Shown here: positions 32,401 through 43,175 of the stretch, piece after piece
Layout: every line of letters starts with the position of its first letter
Position numbering within the stretch: the stretch's first letter is position 1
NCBI GenBank assembly: GCA_964016885.1
Contig: OZ024743.1
Coordinates: forward strand, 80,087,425-80,151,424
Length of the DNA stretch: 64,000 bases
Direction of reading: 5' to 3'
Origin: Eledone cirrhosa
Lineage: Eukaryota > Mollusca > Cephalopoda > Octopoda > Eledonidae
Notes under the pieces: generated by a model
Told to the model about the DNA's origin: nothing
Database searches by the model: none
The model's input: the letters and a program-made list of their open reading frames with translations, nothing else
Position numbers and translations under genes: made by a program

Positions 32401-35400
32401 ATCTAGTGTGACACTCTACCTACACTGGGAATATAAAGATGACAGAATCTAGTGTGACACTCTACCTCCCTACACTGGGAATATAAAGATGACAGAATCT
32501 AGTGTGACACTCTACCTACACTGGGAATATAGAGATGACAGAATCTAGTGTGACACTCTACCTACCTACACTGGGAATATAGAGATGACAGAATCTAGTG
32601 TGACACTCTACCTCCCTACACTGGGAATATAGAGATGACAGAATCTAGTGTGACACTCTACCTACACTGGGAATATAGAGATGACAGAATCTAGTGTGAC
32701 ACGCTACCTACCTACACTGGGAATATAGAGATGACAGAATCTAGTGTGACACTCTACCTCCCTACACTGGGAATATAGAGATGACAGAATCTAGTGTGAC
32801 ACTCTACCTTCCTACACTGGGAATATAGAGATGACAGAATCTAGTGTGACACTCTACCTACACTGGGAATATAGAGATGACAGAATCTAGTGTGACACTC
32901 TACCTACCTACACTGGGAATATAGAGATGACAGAATCTAGTGTGACACTCTACCCACACTGGGAATATAGAGATGGCAGAATCTAGTGTGGCACTCTACC
33001 TACACTGGGAATATAGAGATGACAGAATCTAGTGTGACACTCTACCTACACTGGGGATATAGAGATGACAGAATCTAGTGTGGCACTCTACCTCCCTACA
33101 CTGGGAATATAGAGATGACATAATCTACTGTGACACTCTACCTCCATACACTGGGAATATAGAGATGACAGAATCTAGTGTGATACTCTACCTACACTGG
33201 GAATATAGAGATGACAGAATCTAGTGTGACACTCTACCTCCCTACACTGGGAATATAGAGATGACAGAATTTAGTGTGACACTCTACCTACACTGGGAAT
33301 ATAGAGATGACAGAATCTAGTGTGACACTCTACCTACACTGGGAATATAGAGATGACAGAATCTAGTGTGACACTCTACCTACACTGGGAATATAGAGAT
33401 GACAGAATCTAGTGTGACACTCTACCTCCCTACACTGGGAATATAGAGATGACAGAATCTAGTGTGACACTCTACCTCCCTACACTGGGAATATAGAGAT
33501 GACAGAATCTAGTGTGACACTCTACCTACCTACACTGTGAATATAGAGATGACAAAATCTATTGTGACACTGTAGCTACACTGGGAATATAGAGATGACA
33601 GAATCTAGTGTGACACTCTACCTCCCTACACTGGGAATATAGAGATGACAGAATCTAGTGTGATACTTTACCTACACTGGGAATATAGAGATGACAGAAT
33701 CTAGTGTGATACTCTACTTACACTGGGAATATTGAGATGACAGAATCTAGTGTGACACTCTACCAACACTGGGAATATAGAGATGACAGAATCTAGTGTG
33801 ACACTCTACCTACACTGGGAATATAGAGATGACAGAATCTAGTGTGACACTCTACCTACACTGGGAATATAGAGATGACAGAATCTAGTGTGACACTCTA
33901 CCTACACTGGGAATATAGAAATAACAGAATCTATTGTGACACTCTACCTACACTGGGAATATAGAGATGACAGAATCTAGTGTGACACTCTACCTCCCTA
34001 CACTGGGAATATAGAGATGACAAAATCTAGTGTGACACTCTACCTACCTACACTGGGAATATAGAGATGACAGAATCTAGTGTGACACTCTACCTACACT
34101 GGGAATATAGAGATGACAGAATCTAGTGTGACACTCTACCTACACTGGGAATATAGAGATGACAGAATCTAGTGTGACACTCTACCTACACTGGGAATAT
34201 AGAGATGACAGAATCTAGTGTGACACTCTACCTCCCTACACTGGGAATATAGAGATGACAGAATCTAGTGTGACACTCTAGCTACACTGGGAATATAGAG
34301 ATGACAGAATCTAGTGTGACACTCTACCTCCCTACACTGGGAATATAGAGATGACAGAATCTAGTGTGACACTCTACCTCCCTACACTGGGAATATAGAG
34401 ATGACGGAATCTAGTGTGACACTCTACCTCGCTACACTGGGAATATAGAGATGACAGAATCTAGTGTGACACTCTACCTACACTGGGAATATAGAGATGA
34501 CAGAATCTAGTGTGACACTCTACCCACACTGGAAATATAGAGATGACAGAATCTAGTGTGACACTCTACCTACACTGGGAATATAGAGATGACAGAATCT
34601 AGTGTGACACTCTACCTACACTGGGAATATAGAGATGACAGAATCTAGTGTGACACTCTACCTACACTGGGAATATAGAGATGACAGAATCTAGTGTGAC
34701 ACTCTACCTCCCTACACTGGGAATATAAAGATGACAGAATCTAGTGTGACACTCTACCTACACTGGGAATATAGAGATGACAGAATCTAGTGTGACACTC
34801 TACCTACCTACACTGGGAATATAGAGATGACAGAATCTAGTGTGACACTCTACCTCCCTACACTGGGAATATAGAGATGACAGAATCTAGTGTGACACTC
34901 TACCTACCTACACTGGGAATATAGAGATGACAGAATCTAGTGTGACACTCTACCTACACTGGGAATATAGAGATGACAGAATCTAGTGTGACACTCTACC
35001 TACACTGGGAATATAGAGATGACAGAATCTAGTGTGACACTCTACCTACACTGGGAATATAGAGATGACAGAATCTAGTGTGACAATCTACCTACCTACA
35101 CTGGGAATATAGAGATGACAGAATCTAGTGTGACACTCTACCTACACTGGGAATATAGAGATGACAGAATCTAGTGTGACACTCTACCTTCCTACACTGG
35201 GAATATAGAGATGACAGAATCTAGTGTGACACTCTACCTACCTACACTGGGAATATAGAGATGACAGAATCTAGTGTGACACTATACCTACACTGGGAAT
35301 ATAGAGATGACAGCATCTAGTGTGACACTCTACCTCCCTACACTGGGAATATAGAGATGACAGAATCTAGTGTGACACTCTACCTTCCTACACTGGGAAT

Positions 35401-35800
35401 ATAGAGATGACAGAATCTAGTGTGACACTCTACCTACACTGGGAATATAGAGATGACAGAATCTAGTGTGACACTCTACCTACACTGGGAATATAGAGAT
35501 GACAGAATCTAGTGTGACACTCTACCTACACTGGGAATATAGAGATGACAGAATCTAGTGTGACACTCTACCTACACTGGAAATATAGAGATGATAGAAT
35601 CTAGTGTGACACTCTACCTCCCTACACTGGGAATATAAAGATGACAGAATCTAGTGTGACACTCTACCTACACTGGGAATATAGAGATGACAGAATCTAG
35701 TGTGACACTCTACCTCCCTACACTGGGAATATAGAGATGACAGAATCTAGTGTGACACTCTACCTACACTGGGAATATAGAGATGACAGAATCTAGTGCG
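29500..35800. repeat. 3,578-bp higher-order duplication in Sat1
   Basis: Three rare variants lie exactly 3,578 bp apart: TAATCTACTGTGAC (29543 and 33121), AAATAACAGAATC (30341 and 33919) and AGATGATAGAATC (32011 and 35589). The monomers between them match in order and length class. This is a recent segmental duplication within the satellite. Confidence 0.88.
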
Positions 35801-37500
35801 ACAATCTACCTACCTACACTGGGAATATAGAGATGACAGAATCTAGTGTGACACTCTACCCACACTGGGAATATAGAGATGACAGAATCTAGTGTGACAC
35901 TCTACCTACACTGGGAATATAGAGATGACAGAATCTAGTGTGACACTCTACCTACACTGGGAATATAGAGATGACAGAATCTAGTGTGACACTCTACCTA
36001 CACTGGGAATATAAAGATGACAGAATCTAGTGTGACACTCTACCTCCCTACACTGGGAATATAAAGATGACAGAATCTAGTGTGACACTCTACCTCCCTA
36101 CACTGGGAATATAAAGATGACAGAATCTAGTGTGACACTCTACCTTCCTACACTGGGAATATAGAGATGACAGAATCTAGTGTGACACTCTACCTACCTA
36201 CACTGGGAATATAGAGATGACAGAATCTAGTGTGACACTCTACCTCCCTACACTGGGAATATAGAGATGACAGAATCTAGTGTGACACTCTACCTACACT
36301 GGGAATATAGAGATGACAGAATCTAGTGTGACAATCTACCTACCTACACTGGGAATATAGAGATGACAGAATCTAGTGTGACACTCTACCTACACTGGGA
36401 ATATAGAGATGACAGAATCTAGTGTGACACTCTACCTTCCTACACTGGGAATATAGAGATGACAGAATCTAGTGTGACACTCTACCTACCTACACTGGGA
36501 ATATAGAGATGACAGAATCTAGTGTGACACTATACCTACACTGGGAATATAGAGATGACAGCATCTAGTGTGACACTCTACCTCCCTACACTGGGAATAT
36601 AGAGATGACAGAATCTAGTGTGACACTCTACCTTCCTACACTGGGAATATAGAGATGACAGAATCTAGTGTGACACTCTACCTACACTGGGAATATAGAG
36701 ATGACAGAATCTAGTGTGACACTCTACCTACACTGGGAATATAGAGATGACAGAATCTAGTGTGACACTCTACCTACACTGGGAATATAGAGATGACAGA
36801 ATCTAGTGTGACACTCTACCTACACTGGAAATATAGAGATGATAGAATCTAGTGTGACACTCTACCTCCCTACACTGGGAATATAAAGATGACAGAATCT
36901 AGTGTGACACTCTACCTACACTGGGAATATAGAGATGACAGAATCTAGTGTGACACTCTACCTCCCTACACTGGGAATATAGAGATGACAGAATCTAGTG
37001 TGACACTCTACCTACACTGGGAATATAGAGATGACAGAATCTAGTGCGACAATCTACCTACCTACACTGGGAATATAGAGATGACAGAATCTAGTGTGAC
37101 ACTCTACCCACACTGGGAATATAGAGATGACAGAATCTAGTGTGACACTCTACCTACACTGGGAATATAGAGATGACAGAATCTAGTGTGACACTCTACC
37201 TACACTGGGAATATAGAGATGACAGAATCTAGTGTGACACTCTACCTACACTGGGAATATAAAGATGACAGAATCTAGTGTGACACTCTACCTCCCTACA
37301 CTGGGAATATAAAGATGACAGAATCTAGTGTGACACTCTACCTCCCTACACTGGGAATATAAAGATGACAGAATCTAGTGTGACACTCTACCTTCCTACA
37401 CTGGGAATATAGAGATGACAGAATCTAGTGTGACACTCTACCTACCTACACTGGGAATATAGAGATGACAGAATCTAGTGTGACACTCTACCTCCCTACA
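35000..37500. repeat. 1,248-bp tandem duplication in Sat1
   Basis: Four landmarks are each repeated at 1,248 bp: TGACAATCTACC (35081 and 36329), CACTATACC (35281 and 36529), AGATGATAGA (35589 and 36837) and AGTGCGACAAT (35795 and 37043). A further 342-bp repeat of the CCTTCC copy follows (37391 and 37733). This duplication overlaps the end of the 3,578-bp one and is therefore younger. Confidence 0.87.
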
Positions 37501-39699
37501 CTGGGAATATAGAGATGACAGAATCTAGTGTGACACTCTACCTACACTGGGAATATAGAGATGACAGAATCTAGTGTGACACTCTACCTACACTGGGAAT
37601 ATAAAGATGACAGAATCTAGTGTGACACTCTACCTCCCTACACTGGGAATATAAAGATGACAGAATCTAGTGTGACACTCTACCTCCCTACACTGGGAAT
37701 ATAAAGATGACAGAATCTAGTGTGACACTCTACCTTCCTACACTGGGAATATAGAGATGACAGAATCTAGTGTGACACTCTACCTACCTACACTGGGAAT
37801 ATAGAGATGACAGAATCTAGTGTGACACTCTACCTCCCTACACTGGGAATATAGAGATGACAGAATCTAGTGTGACACTCTACCTACACTGGGAATATAG
37901 AGATGACAGAATCTAGTGTGACACGCTACCTACCTACACTGGGAATATAAAGATGACAGAATCTAGTGTGACACTCTACCTCCCTACACTGGGAATATAA
38001 AGATGACAGAATCTAGTGTGACACTCTACCTACACTGGGAATATAGAGATAACAGAATCTAGTGTGACACTCTACCTACACTGGGAATATAAAGATGACA
38101 GAATCTAGTGTGACACTCTACCTCCCTACACTGGGAATATAGAGATGACAGAATCTAGTGTGACACTCTACCTACACTGGGAATGTAGAGATGACAGTAT
38201 CTAGTGTGACACTCTACCTCCCTACACTGGGAATATAAAGATGACAGAATCTAGTGTGACACTCTACCTACACTGGGAATATAGAGATGACAGAATCTAG
38301 TGTGACACTCTACCTTCCTACACTGGGAATATAGAGATGACAGAATCTAGTGTGACACTCTACCTTCCTACACTGGGAATATAGAGATGACAGAATCTAG
38401 TGTGACACTCTACCTACACTGGGAATATAGAGATGACAGAATCTAGTGTGACACTCTACCTCCCTACACTGGGAATATAGAGATGACAGAATCTAGTGTG
38501 ACACTCTACCTACACTAGGAATATAGAGATGACAGAATCTAGTGTGACACTCTACCTACACTGGGAATATAGAGATGACAGAATCTAGTGTGACACTCTA
38601 CCTCCCTACACTGGGAATATAGAGATGACAGAATCTAGTGTGACACTCTACCTTCCTACACTGGGAATATAGAGATGACAGAATCTAGTGTGACACTCTA
38701 CCTACACTGGGAATATAGAGATGACAGAATCTAGTGTGACACTCTACCTCCCTACACTGGGAATATAGAGATGACAGAATCTAGTGTGACACTCTACCTT
38801 CCTACACTGGGAATATAGAGATGACAGAATCTAGTGTGACACTCTACCTACACTGGGAATATAGAGATGACAGAATCTAGTGTGACACTCTACCTACCTA
38901 CACTGGGAATATAGAGATGACAGAATCTAGTGTGACACTCTACCCACACTGGGAATATAGAGATGGCAGAATCTAGTGTGGCACTCTACCTACACTGGGA
39001 ATATAGAGATGACAGAATCTAGTGTGACACTCTACCTACACTGGGAATATAGAGATGACAGAATCTAGTGTGACACTCTACCTACACTGGGAATATAGAG
39101 ATGACAGAATCTAGTGTGACACTCTACCTCCCTACACTGGGAATATAAAGATGACAGAATCTAGTGTGACACTCTACCTACACTGGGAATATAGAGATGA
39201 CAGAATCTAGTGTGACACTCTACCTCCCTACACTGGGAATATAAAGATGACAGAATCTAGTGTGACACTCTACCTACACTGGGAATATAGAGATGACAGA
39301 ATCTAGTGTGACACTCTACCTACCTACACTGGGAATATAGAGATGACAGAATCTAGTGTGACACTCTACCTCCCTACACTGGGAATATAAAGATGACAGA
39401 ATCTAGTGTGACACTCTACCTACACTGGGAATATAGAGATGACAGAATCTAGTGTGACACTCTACCTACCTACACTGGGAATATAAAGATGACAGAATCT
39501 AGTGTGACACTCTACCTCCCTACACTGGGAATATAGAGATGACAGAATCTAGTGTGACACTCTACCTACACTGGGAATATAGAGATGACAGAATCTAGTG
39601 TGACACTCTACCTCCCTACACTGGGAATATAAAGACGACAGAATCTAGTGTGACACTCTACCTACACTGGGAATATAGAGATGACAGAATCTAGTGTGA

Positions 39700-40260
39700 C
39701 ACTCTACCTTCCTACACTGGGAATATAGAGATGACAGAATCTAGTGTGACACTCTACCCCCCTACACTGGGAATATAGAGATGACAGAATCTAGTGTGAC
39801 ACTCTACCTACACTGGGAATATAGAGATGACAGCATCTAGTGTGACACTCTACCCCCCTACACTGGGAATATAGAGATGACAGAATCTAGTGTGACACTC
39901 TACCTTCCTACACTGGGAATATAGAGATGACAGAATCTAGTGTGACACTCTACCCCCCTACACTGGGAATATAGAGATGACAGAATCTAGTGTGACACTC
40001 TACCTACACTGGGAATATAGAGATGACAGCATCTAGTGTGACACTCTACCCCCCTACACTGGGAATATAGAGATGACAGAATCTAGTGTGACACTCTACC
40101 TTCCTACACTGGGAATATAGAGATGACAGAATCTAGTGTGACACTCTACCCCCCTACACTGGGAATATAGAGATGACAGAATCTAGTGTGACACTCTACC
40201 TACACTGGGAATATAGAGATGACAGCATCTAGTGTGACACTCTACCCCCCTACACTGGGA
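39700..40260. repeat. 196-bp four-monomer higher-order repeat at the Sat1 edge
   Basis: Near its right end the array changes to a regular four-monomer unit of 196 bp: a 46-bp copy, then 50-bp copies of the CCCC, TTCC and CCCC types. GACAGCATCT recurs with a 196-bp step (cagc at 39831, 40027 and 40223). TACCCCCCTA recurs at alternating 100- and 96-bp steps. About three units are present. Confidence 0.88.
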
Positions 40261-40680
40261 ATATAGAGATGACAGAATCTAGTGTGACACTCTACCTACA
40301 CTGGGAATATAGAGATGACAGAATCTAGTGTGACACTCTACCTACACTGGGAATATAGAGATGACAGAATCTAGTGTGACATTCTACCTACACTGGGAAT
40401 ATAGAGATGACAGAATCTAGTGTGACACTCTACCTCCCTACACTGGGAATATAGAGATGACAGAATCTAGTGTCACACTCTACCTTCCTACACTGGGAAT
40501 ATAGAGATGACAGAATCTAGTGTGACACTCTACCTCCCTACACTGGGAATATAGAGATGACAGAATCTAGTGTGACACTCTACCTTCCTACACTGGGAAT
40601 ATAGAGATGACAGAATCTAGTGTGACACTCTACCTACACTGGGAATATAGAGATGACAGAATCTAGTGTGACACTCTACC

Positions 40681-40738
40681 AACACAAACTTCAGTTTGAT
40701 ATAAAGCATTTAAAATATTAAAACCTATCCGAATTGGA

Positions 40739-40740
<2 letters not shown>
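40681..40740. other. Sat1 right-hand junction, AT-rich unique DNA
   Basis: Directly after the last CTCTACC of Sat1 the sequence becomes non-repetitive (AACACAAACTTCAGTTTGAT onward) for about 60 bp before a GT microsatellite begins. No target duplication or terminal repeat is visible at the junction. Confidence 0.7.
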
Positions 40741-40807
<67 letters not shown>

Positions 40808-41035
40808 CGCGTGTGTGCGCGTGTTTAGTGTAGGTGTGTGAGTGTGTGGTGTGTGTATGGTCTGATGTATGTGTGGTTTGTGTTTGTGGTGTGCGTATGG
40901 TCTGATGTATGTGTGTTGTGTCTGTGTGAGAGTGTGTGTGGTGTGTGTTGTGTGTGTGTGGTGTGTGTGTTGTGTCTGTGTGAGAGTGTGTGTGTTGTGT
41001 GTGTGTGGTGTTTGAGGTGTGTGACCGTGTGTTTG
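40741..41035. repeat. GT microsatellite and GT-rich tract
   Basis: About 31 uninterrupted GT units (40741-40803) are followed by a degenerate GT-rich tract. The tract contains internal duplications: TATGGTCTGATGTATGTGTG occurs at 40856 and 40896, and TGTCTGTGTGAGAGTGTG occurs twice about 54 bp apart. Alternating purine and pyrimidine of this length can adopt left-handed DNA. Open frames across it (His/Thr-rich on the minus strand, Val/Cys-rich on the plus strand) are products of the repeat and not genes. Confidence 0.95.
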
Positions 41036-41260
41036 TTGGGAATCTATCGTGTACGACGACGCGTTTTCCAGTCTTTCGCCTGAAATTAACGTGCATTTCA
41101 CAGACCCGTGTAGTTGTCAGGGAGATTCAGCAGTTCACAGCAGGCGTGATAAGCCTGGCCCTTAGCTGAGTTGACCGGAGTAACTCCAGGATTTGAACTG
41201 ACGACCTTAAGATGTTGAGGCAAACATGCTAACCAGTAAGTCATGTGGCTTCACTGTCCG
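41036..41260 (-). mobile_element. Decayed tRNA-derived SINE, type distinct from the main family
   Basis: Read on the minus strand, 41250-41180 resembles the head of a tRNA-derived SINE. There is an A-box-like segment (plus-strand ATGCTAACCAGTAAGTCA, 41226-41243) and a B-box-like segment (plus-strand CCAGGATTTGAACT, 41186-41199). The sequence further down (41100-41180) could be its body. It differs from the cephalopod SINE copies elsewhere in the window in the anticodon-arm and body sequence. The acceptor arms do not pair, so a functional tRNA is unlikely. Boundaries are approximate. Confidence 0.5.
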
Positions 41261-41745
41261 AATGCCATAGTCACTATAAAATATTGTGGTGTTACATAGA
41301 TAGAATACGGAGCTGTGAGATCTAAATTTGACTTCATGTTGAAGAGGCAGAAATACACGTGTCATGGTAGATTTTTTTTAAAAACGAAAATAAAACAAGA
41401 AACAACAACGATCAATTTAGTATGGAACACTAGAATGGCTTCTTTCTATAATGTTTATAGTTCCTTTATGTAGAACCAGCCCCCCCCCCCTCTCTCACTA
41501 ACTGCAGTTTTACTCTTTTTGCTGGCTTCCCGTTCGTATTTTCTTTCCCCTTATTTTCTCTTTCAATGTTTATTAGCAGACATTTTTTTATTATTTATAT
41601 ATTTCTTTATTGAGAGAGAGAGAGTTATTTTATTTATTTTATCATTTTATATATTTATATTTTTATTGTTATATTGGCTTTTATAATGAGTTACTGCCGA
41701 CTGTGGGCCCTCTTCTTCCCTTGCACATGTCGTAAACACATAGCA

Positions 41746-41779
<34 letters not shown>

Positions 41780-41927
41780 GTATATATATATATATATAAA
41801 ATGTTCCATCCTCTTTTTTCCGTTTCCAACGGTACTTTACCCGATTTTTCAACTATTATTTATAGTTATCAATTACTATTATAGTTATCTGCATCATGGC
41901 GATTTTATGTATATATGTATATGTGTT
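41261..41927. other. AT-rich non-coding stretch with short simple repeats
   Basis: No gene is seen. Simple repeats are an 11-base C run (41480-41490), GA (41612-41624), AC (41748-41777) and TA (41780-41798). Short open frames here are driven by the AC and TA runs. No promoter or splice structure can be supported. Confidence 0.75.
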
Positions 41928-41965
41928 GGGAGAGAGAGAGGAGGTAGAGAAAGAGGGATAGATAG

Positions 41966-42028
<63 letters not shown>
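41928..42028. repeat. GA / GATA / GA compound microsatellite
   Basis: A purine-rich tract: GA repeats, then about seven GATA units (from 41957), then more than 20 GA units ending at 42028. Confidence 0.93.
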
Positions 42029-42031
<3 letters not shown>

Positions 42032-42089
42032 TGAGTAAATCGAGTTACCACAGCAAAAAAGGTACTCAATACATTAGTAGAGTGTGAAC

Positions 42090-42224
42090 ATCAAAATATA
42101 ATATAGAAGTAGCTTCTACAGGACTAGAACTGTTTCATATAATCATGAATGAGTATACCTAATGATTTCATTTGAGTGAAACAGTTCTCGACTTCTAAAA
42201 GTCATTTCTATATTATATTTTGAT
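42090..42224. repeat. Inverted-repeat element 1 (48-bp arms)
   Basis: The arms are 42090-42137 and 42177-42224. Each begins, read inward, with ATCAAAATATAATATAGAA and ends with AGAACTGTTTCA, with several mismatches between. The spacer is 39 bp and contains a small inner stem (AATCAT near 42141 paired with ATGATT near 42162). It looks like a short foldback or MITE-type element. I do not recognise the family and see no clear target duplication. Confidence 0.75.
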
Positions 42225-42284
42225 ACTTATAAATATTAAAATTTTTCCCGTAAGATCAAATGTATCTTTAGTCAAATATAATAA

Positions 42285-42441
42285 ATCTGTGTGTGTGGCA
42301 TGTGGTGTGGTGCGTGTGGTGTGTGTGGTGTGTGGTGTATGGTGTAGGTGGTGTGTGTGGTGTGTGGTGTGTGTAGTGTGTGGTGTGGGTGGTGTGTGTG
42401 GTGTGTGGTTTGTGGTGTGTTGTGTGGTGTGTGTGTACTAC
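42285..42441. repeat. GT/GGT-rich minisatellite
   Basis: Irregular runs of GTGGTGTGTGTGGTGTG. The Val/Cys/Gly-rich frame that crosses it reflects the repeat and does not support a gene. Confidence 0.88.
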
Positions 42442-42494
42442 TGTACGTCTGTATACATATAAGTATGTACGTATATATACTTATATTTAAGTAT

Positions 42495-42611
42495 CAGCCG
42501 CACTAAGAATGAGAAATGAAATTTCATTTTTTCCATTTATATATATATATATATATATATATAAACGGAAAAAATGAAACGAAATTTCATTTCTCACTCT
42601 TAGTGCGGCTG
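42495..42611. mobile_element. Inverted-repeat element 2 with TA-repeat loop
   Basis: The left arm 42495-42539 and right arm 42562-42611 are inverted copies starting CAGCCGCACTAAGA. They differ by a 5-bp deletion in the left arm (TTTCATTTTTT against TTTCGTTTCATTTTTT) and a few substitutions. The loop is a TA microsatellite (about 42540-42561). The CAG...CTG ends suggest a palindromic DNA-transposon derivative, but no target duplication can be fixed because the right flank is itself TA repeat. Confidence 0.78.
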
Positions 42612-42621
42612 TTATATACAT

Positions 42622-42622
42622 A

Positions 42623-42706
<84 letters not shown>
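42622..42706. repeat. TA then GA compound microsatellite
   Basis: About 23 TA units (42624-42670) lead directly into 18 GA units (42671-42706). It flanks inverted-repeat element 2. Confidence 0.93.
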
Positions 42707-42710
<4 letters not shown>

Positions 42711-42863
42711 TTAGGTATCGAGAGAGAGCAAGGAGGGATAGCTGATACATGTAGTTAATTTGCCAAATAGCGTATGCAGAGTGTGCTCAATACTAGTGCC
42801 GGCAGTGTTAAATATTAGAAGTGTTAATATCTAGTGCCCGAGAGAATTAGCAGAGCGTAAGCA

Positions 42864-43139
42864 CGTGGAGAAGTAAAATACAGGAGAACAGACCGTTAAA
42901 ATATGTTTATTTAAAATACCACCTACGTACCTACTGCACTTACTGCAAAATCAAAACATGTTTTTTTACGAAGAATGAACTCTGACGTGAACTTATCCCG
43001 AAAAACCCATTCCGGGTTATGTAAGGAACACTTTTTAGTTATTATGCCCTTGAGAAGCCCATTCGGGCGAAACGTACGTAGGTGCTATTTTAAATAAACA
43101 TGTTTTAACGGTCTGTTCTCCTGTATTTTACTTCTCCAC

Positions 43140-43140
<1 letters not shown>
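42864..43140. mobile_element. MITE-like element 3 with 67-bp terminal inverted repeats
   Basis: The terminal arms 42864-42930 and 43074-43140 are inverted copies over 67 bp with about two mismatches. They begin CGTGGAGAAGTAAAATACAG and end, inward, CACCTACGTAC. The 143-bp interior has two short hairpins: AACCC/GGGTT, and GCCC-ATTC-GGGC at 43057-43068, the latter followed by GAAAC. The element has no coding capacity. A TA microsatellite (43141-43172) abuts the right end exactly. The family is not recognised. Confidence 0.85.

Positions 43141-43172
<32 letters not shown>
43141..43172. repeat. TA microsatellite
   Basis: About 16 TA units wedged between the right terminal repeat of MITE-like element 3 and the 3' tail of the next SINE. 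Confidence 0.95.

Positions 43173-43175
<3 letters not shown>

Larger units (their letters stand above)
1..40680. repeat. Sat1 satellite array, 46/50-bp monomers
   Basis: A continuous tandem array of roughly 850 head-to-tail monomers. The basic unit is 46 bp (reference copy 47-92, starting GACAGAATCTAGTGTGACAC). A 50-bp form carries four extra bases after CTCTACC, most often TCCC or TACC and less often TTCC or CCCC. Rare 48-bp copies lack CT in GACACTCTACC (for example near 1690 and 1825). Recurrent point variants (TATAAAGAT, GTGGCAC, GTGAGAC, CTACGCTGG, ACTGTGAATATAGAGAAG) act as landmarks. Each monomer has an in-frame TAG and no long reading frame crosses the array. The array begins before the window and stops abruptly at 40680 after CTCTACC. 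Copy number is estimated from length and was not counted one by one. Any centromeric or heterochromatic role is unknown. Confidence 0.98.

Noticed and set aside
1..40680. CRISPR-like regular repeats
   Set aside because: Monomers abut with no unique spacers, and the array sits with eukaryotic SINEs and microsatellites.
40718..41101. Overlapping 120-130-codon minus-strand open frames rich in His and Thr, and an 81-codon plus-strand frame rich in Val and Cys
   Set aside because: They are translations of the GT-rich repeat; two overlapping minus-strand frames and a plus-strand frame stay open there only because the repeat lacks stops. No domain or credible start context.
41180..41250. Functional tRNA gene on the minus strand
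   Set aside because: A- and B-box-like segments are present but acceptor arms do not pair and the anticodon loop is irregular; a decayed SINE head is the better reading.
42220..42750. 80-codon plus-strand frame and 87-codon minus-strand frame
   Set aside because: The first crosses the GGT/GT minisatellite and the second reads TA and GA microsatellites and an inverted repeat (runs of Tyr/Ile and Ser/Leu). Both are low-complexity artefacts.
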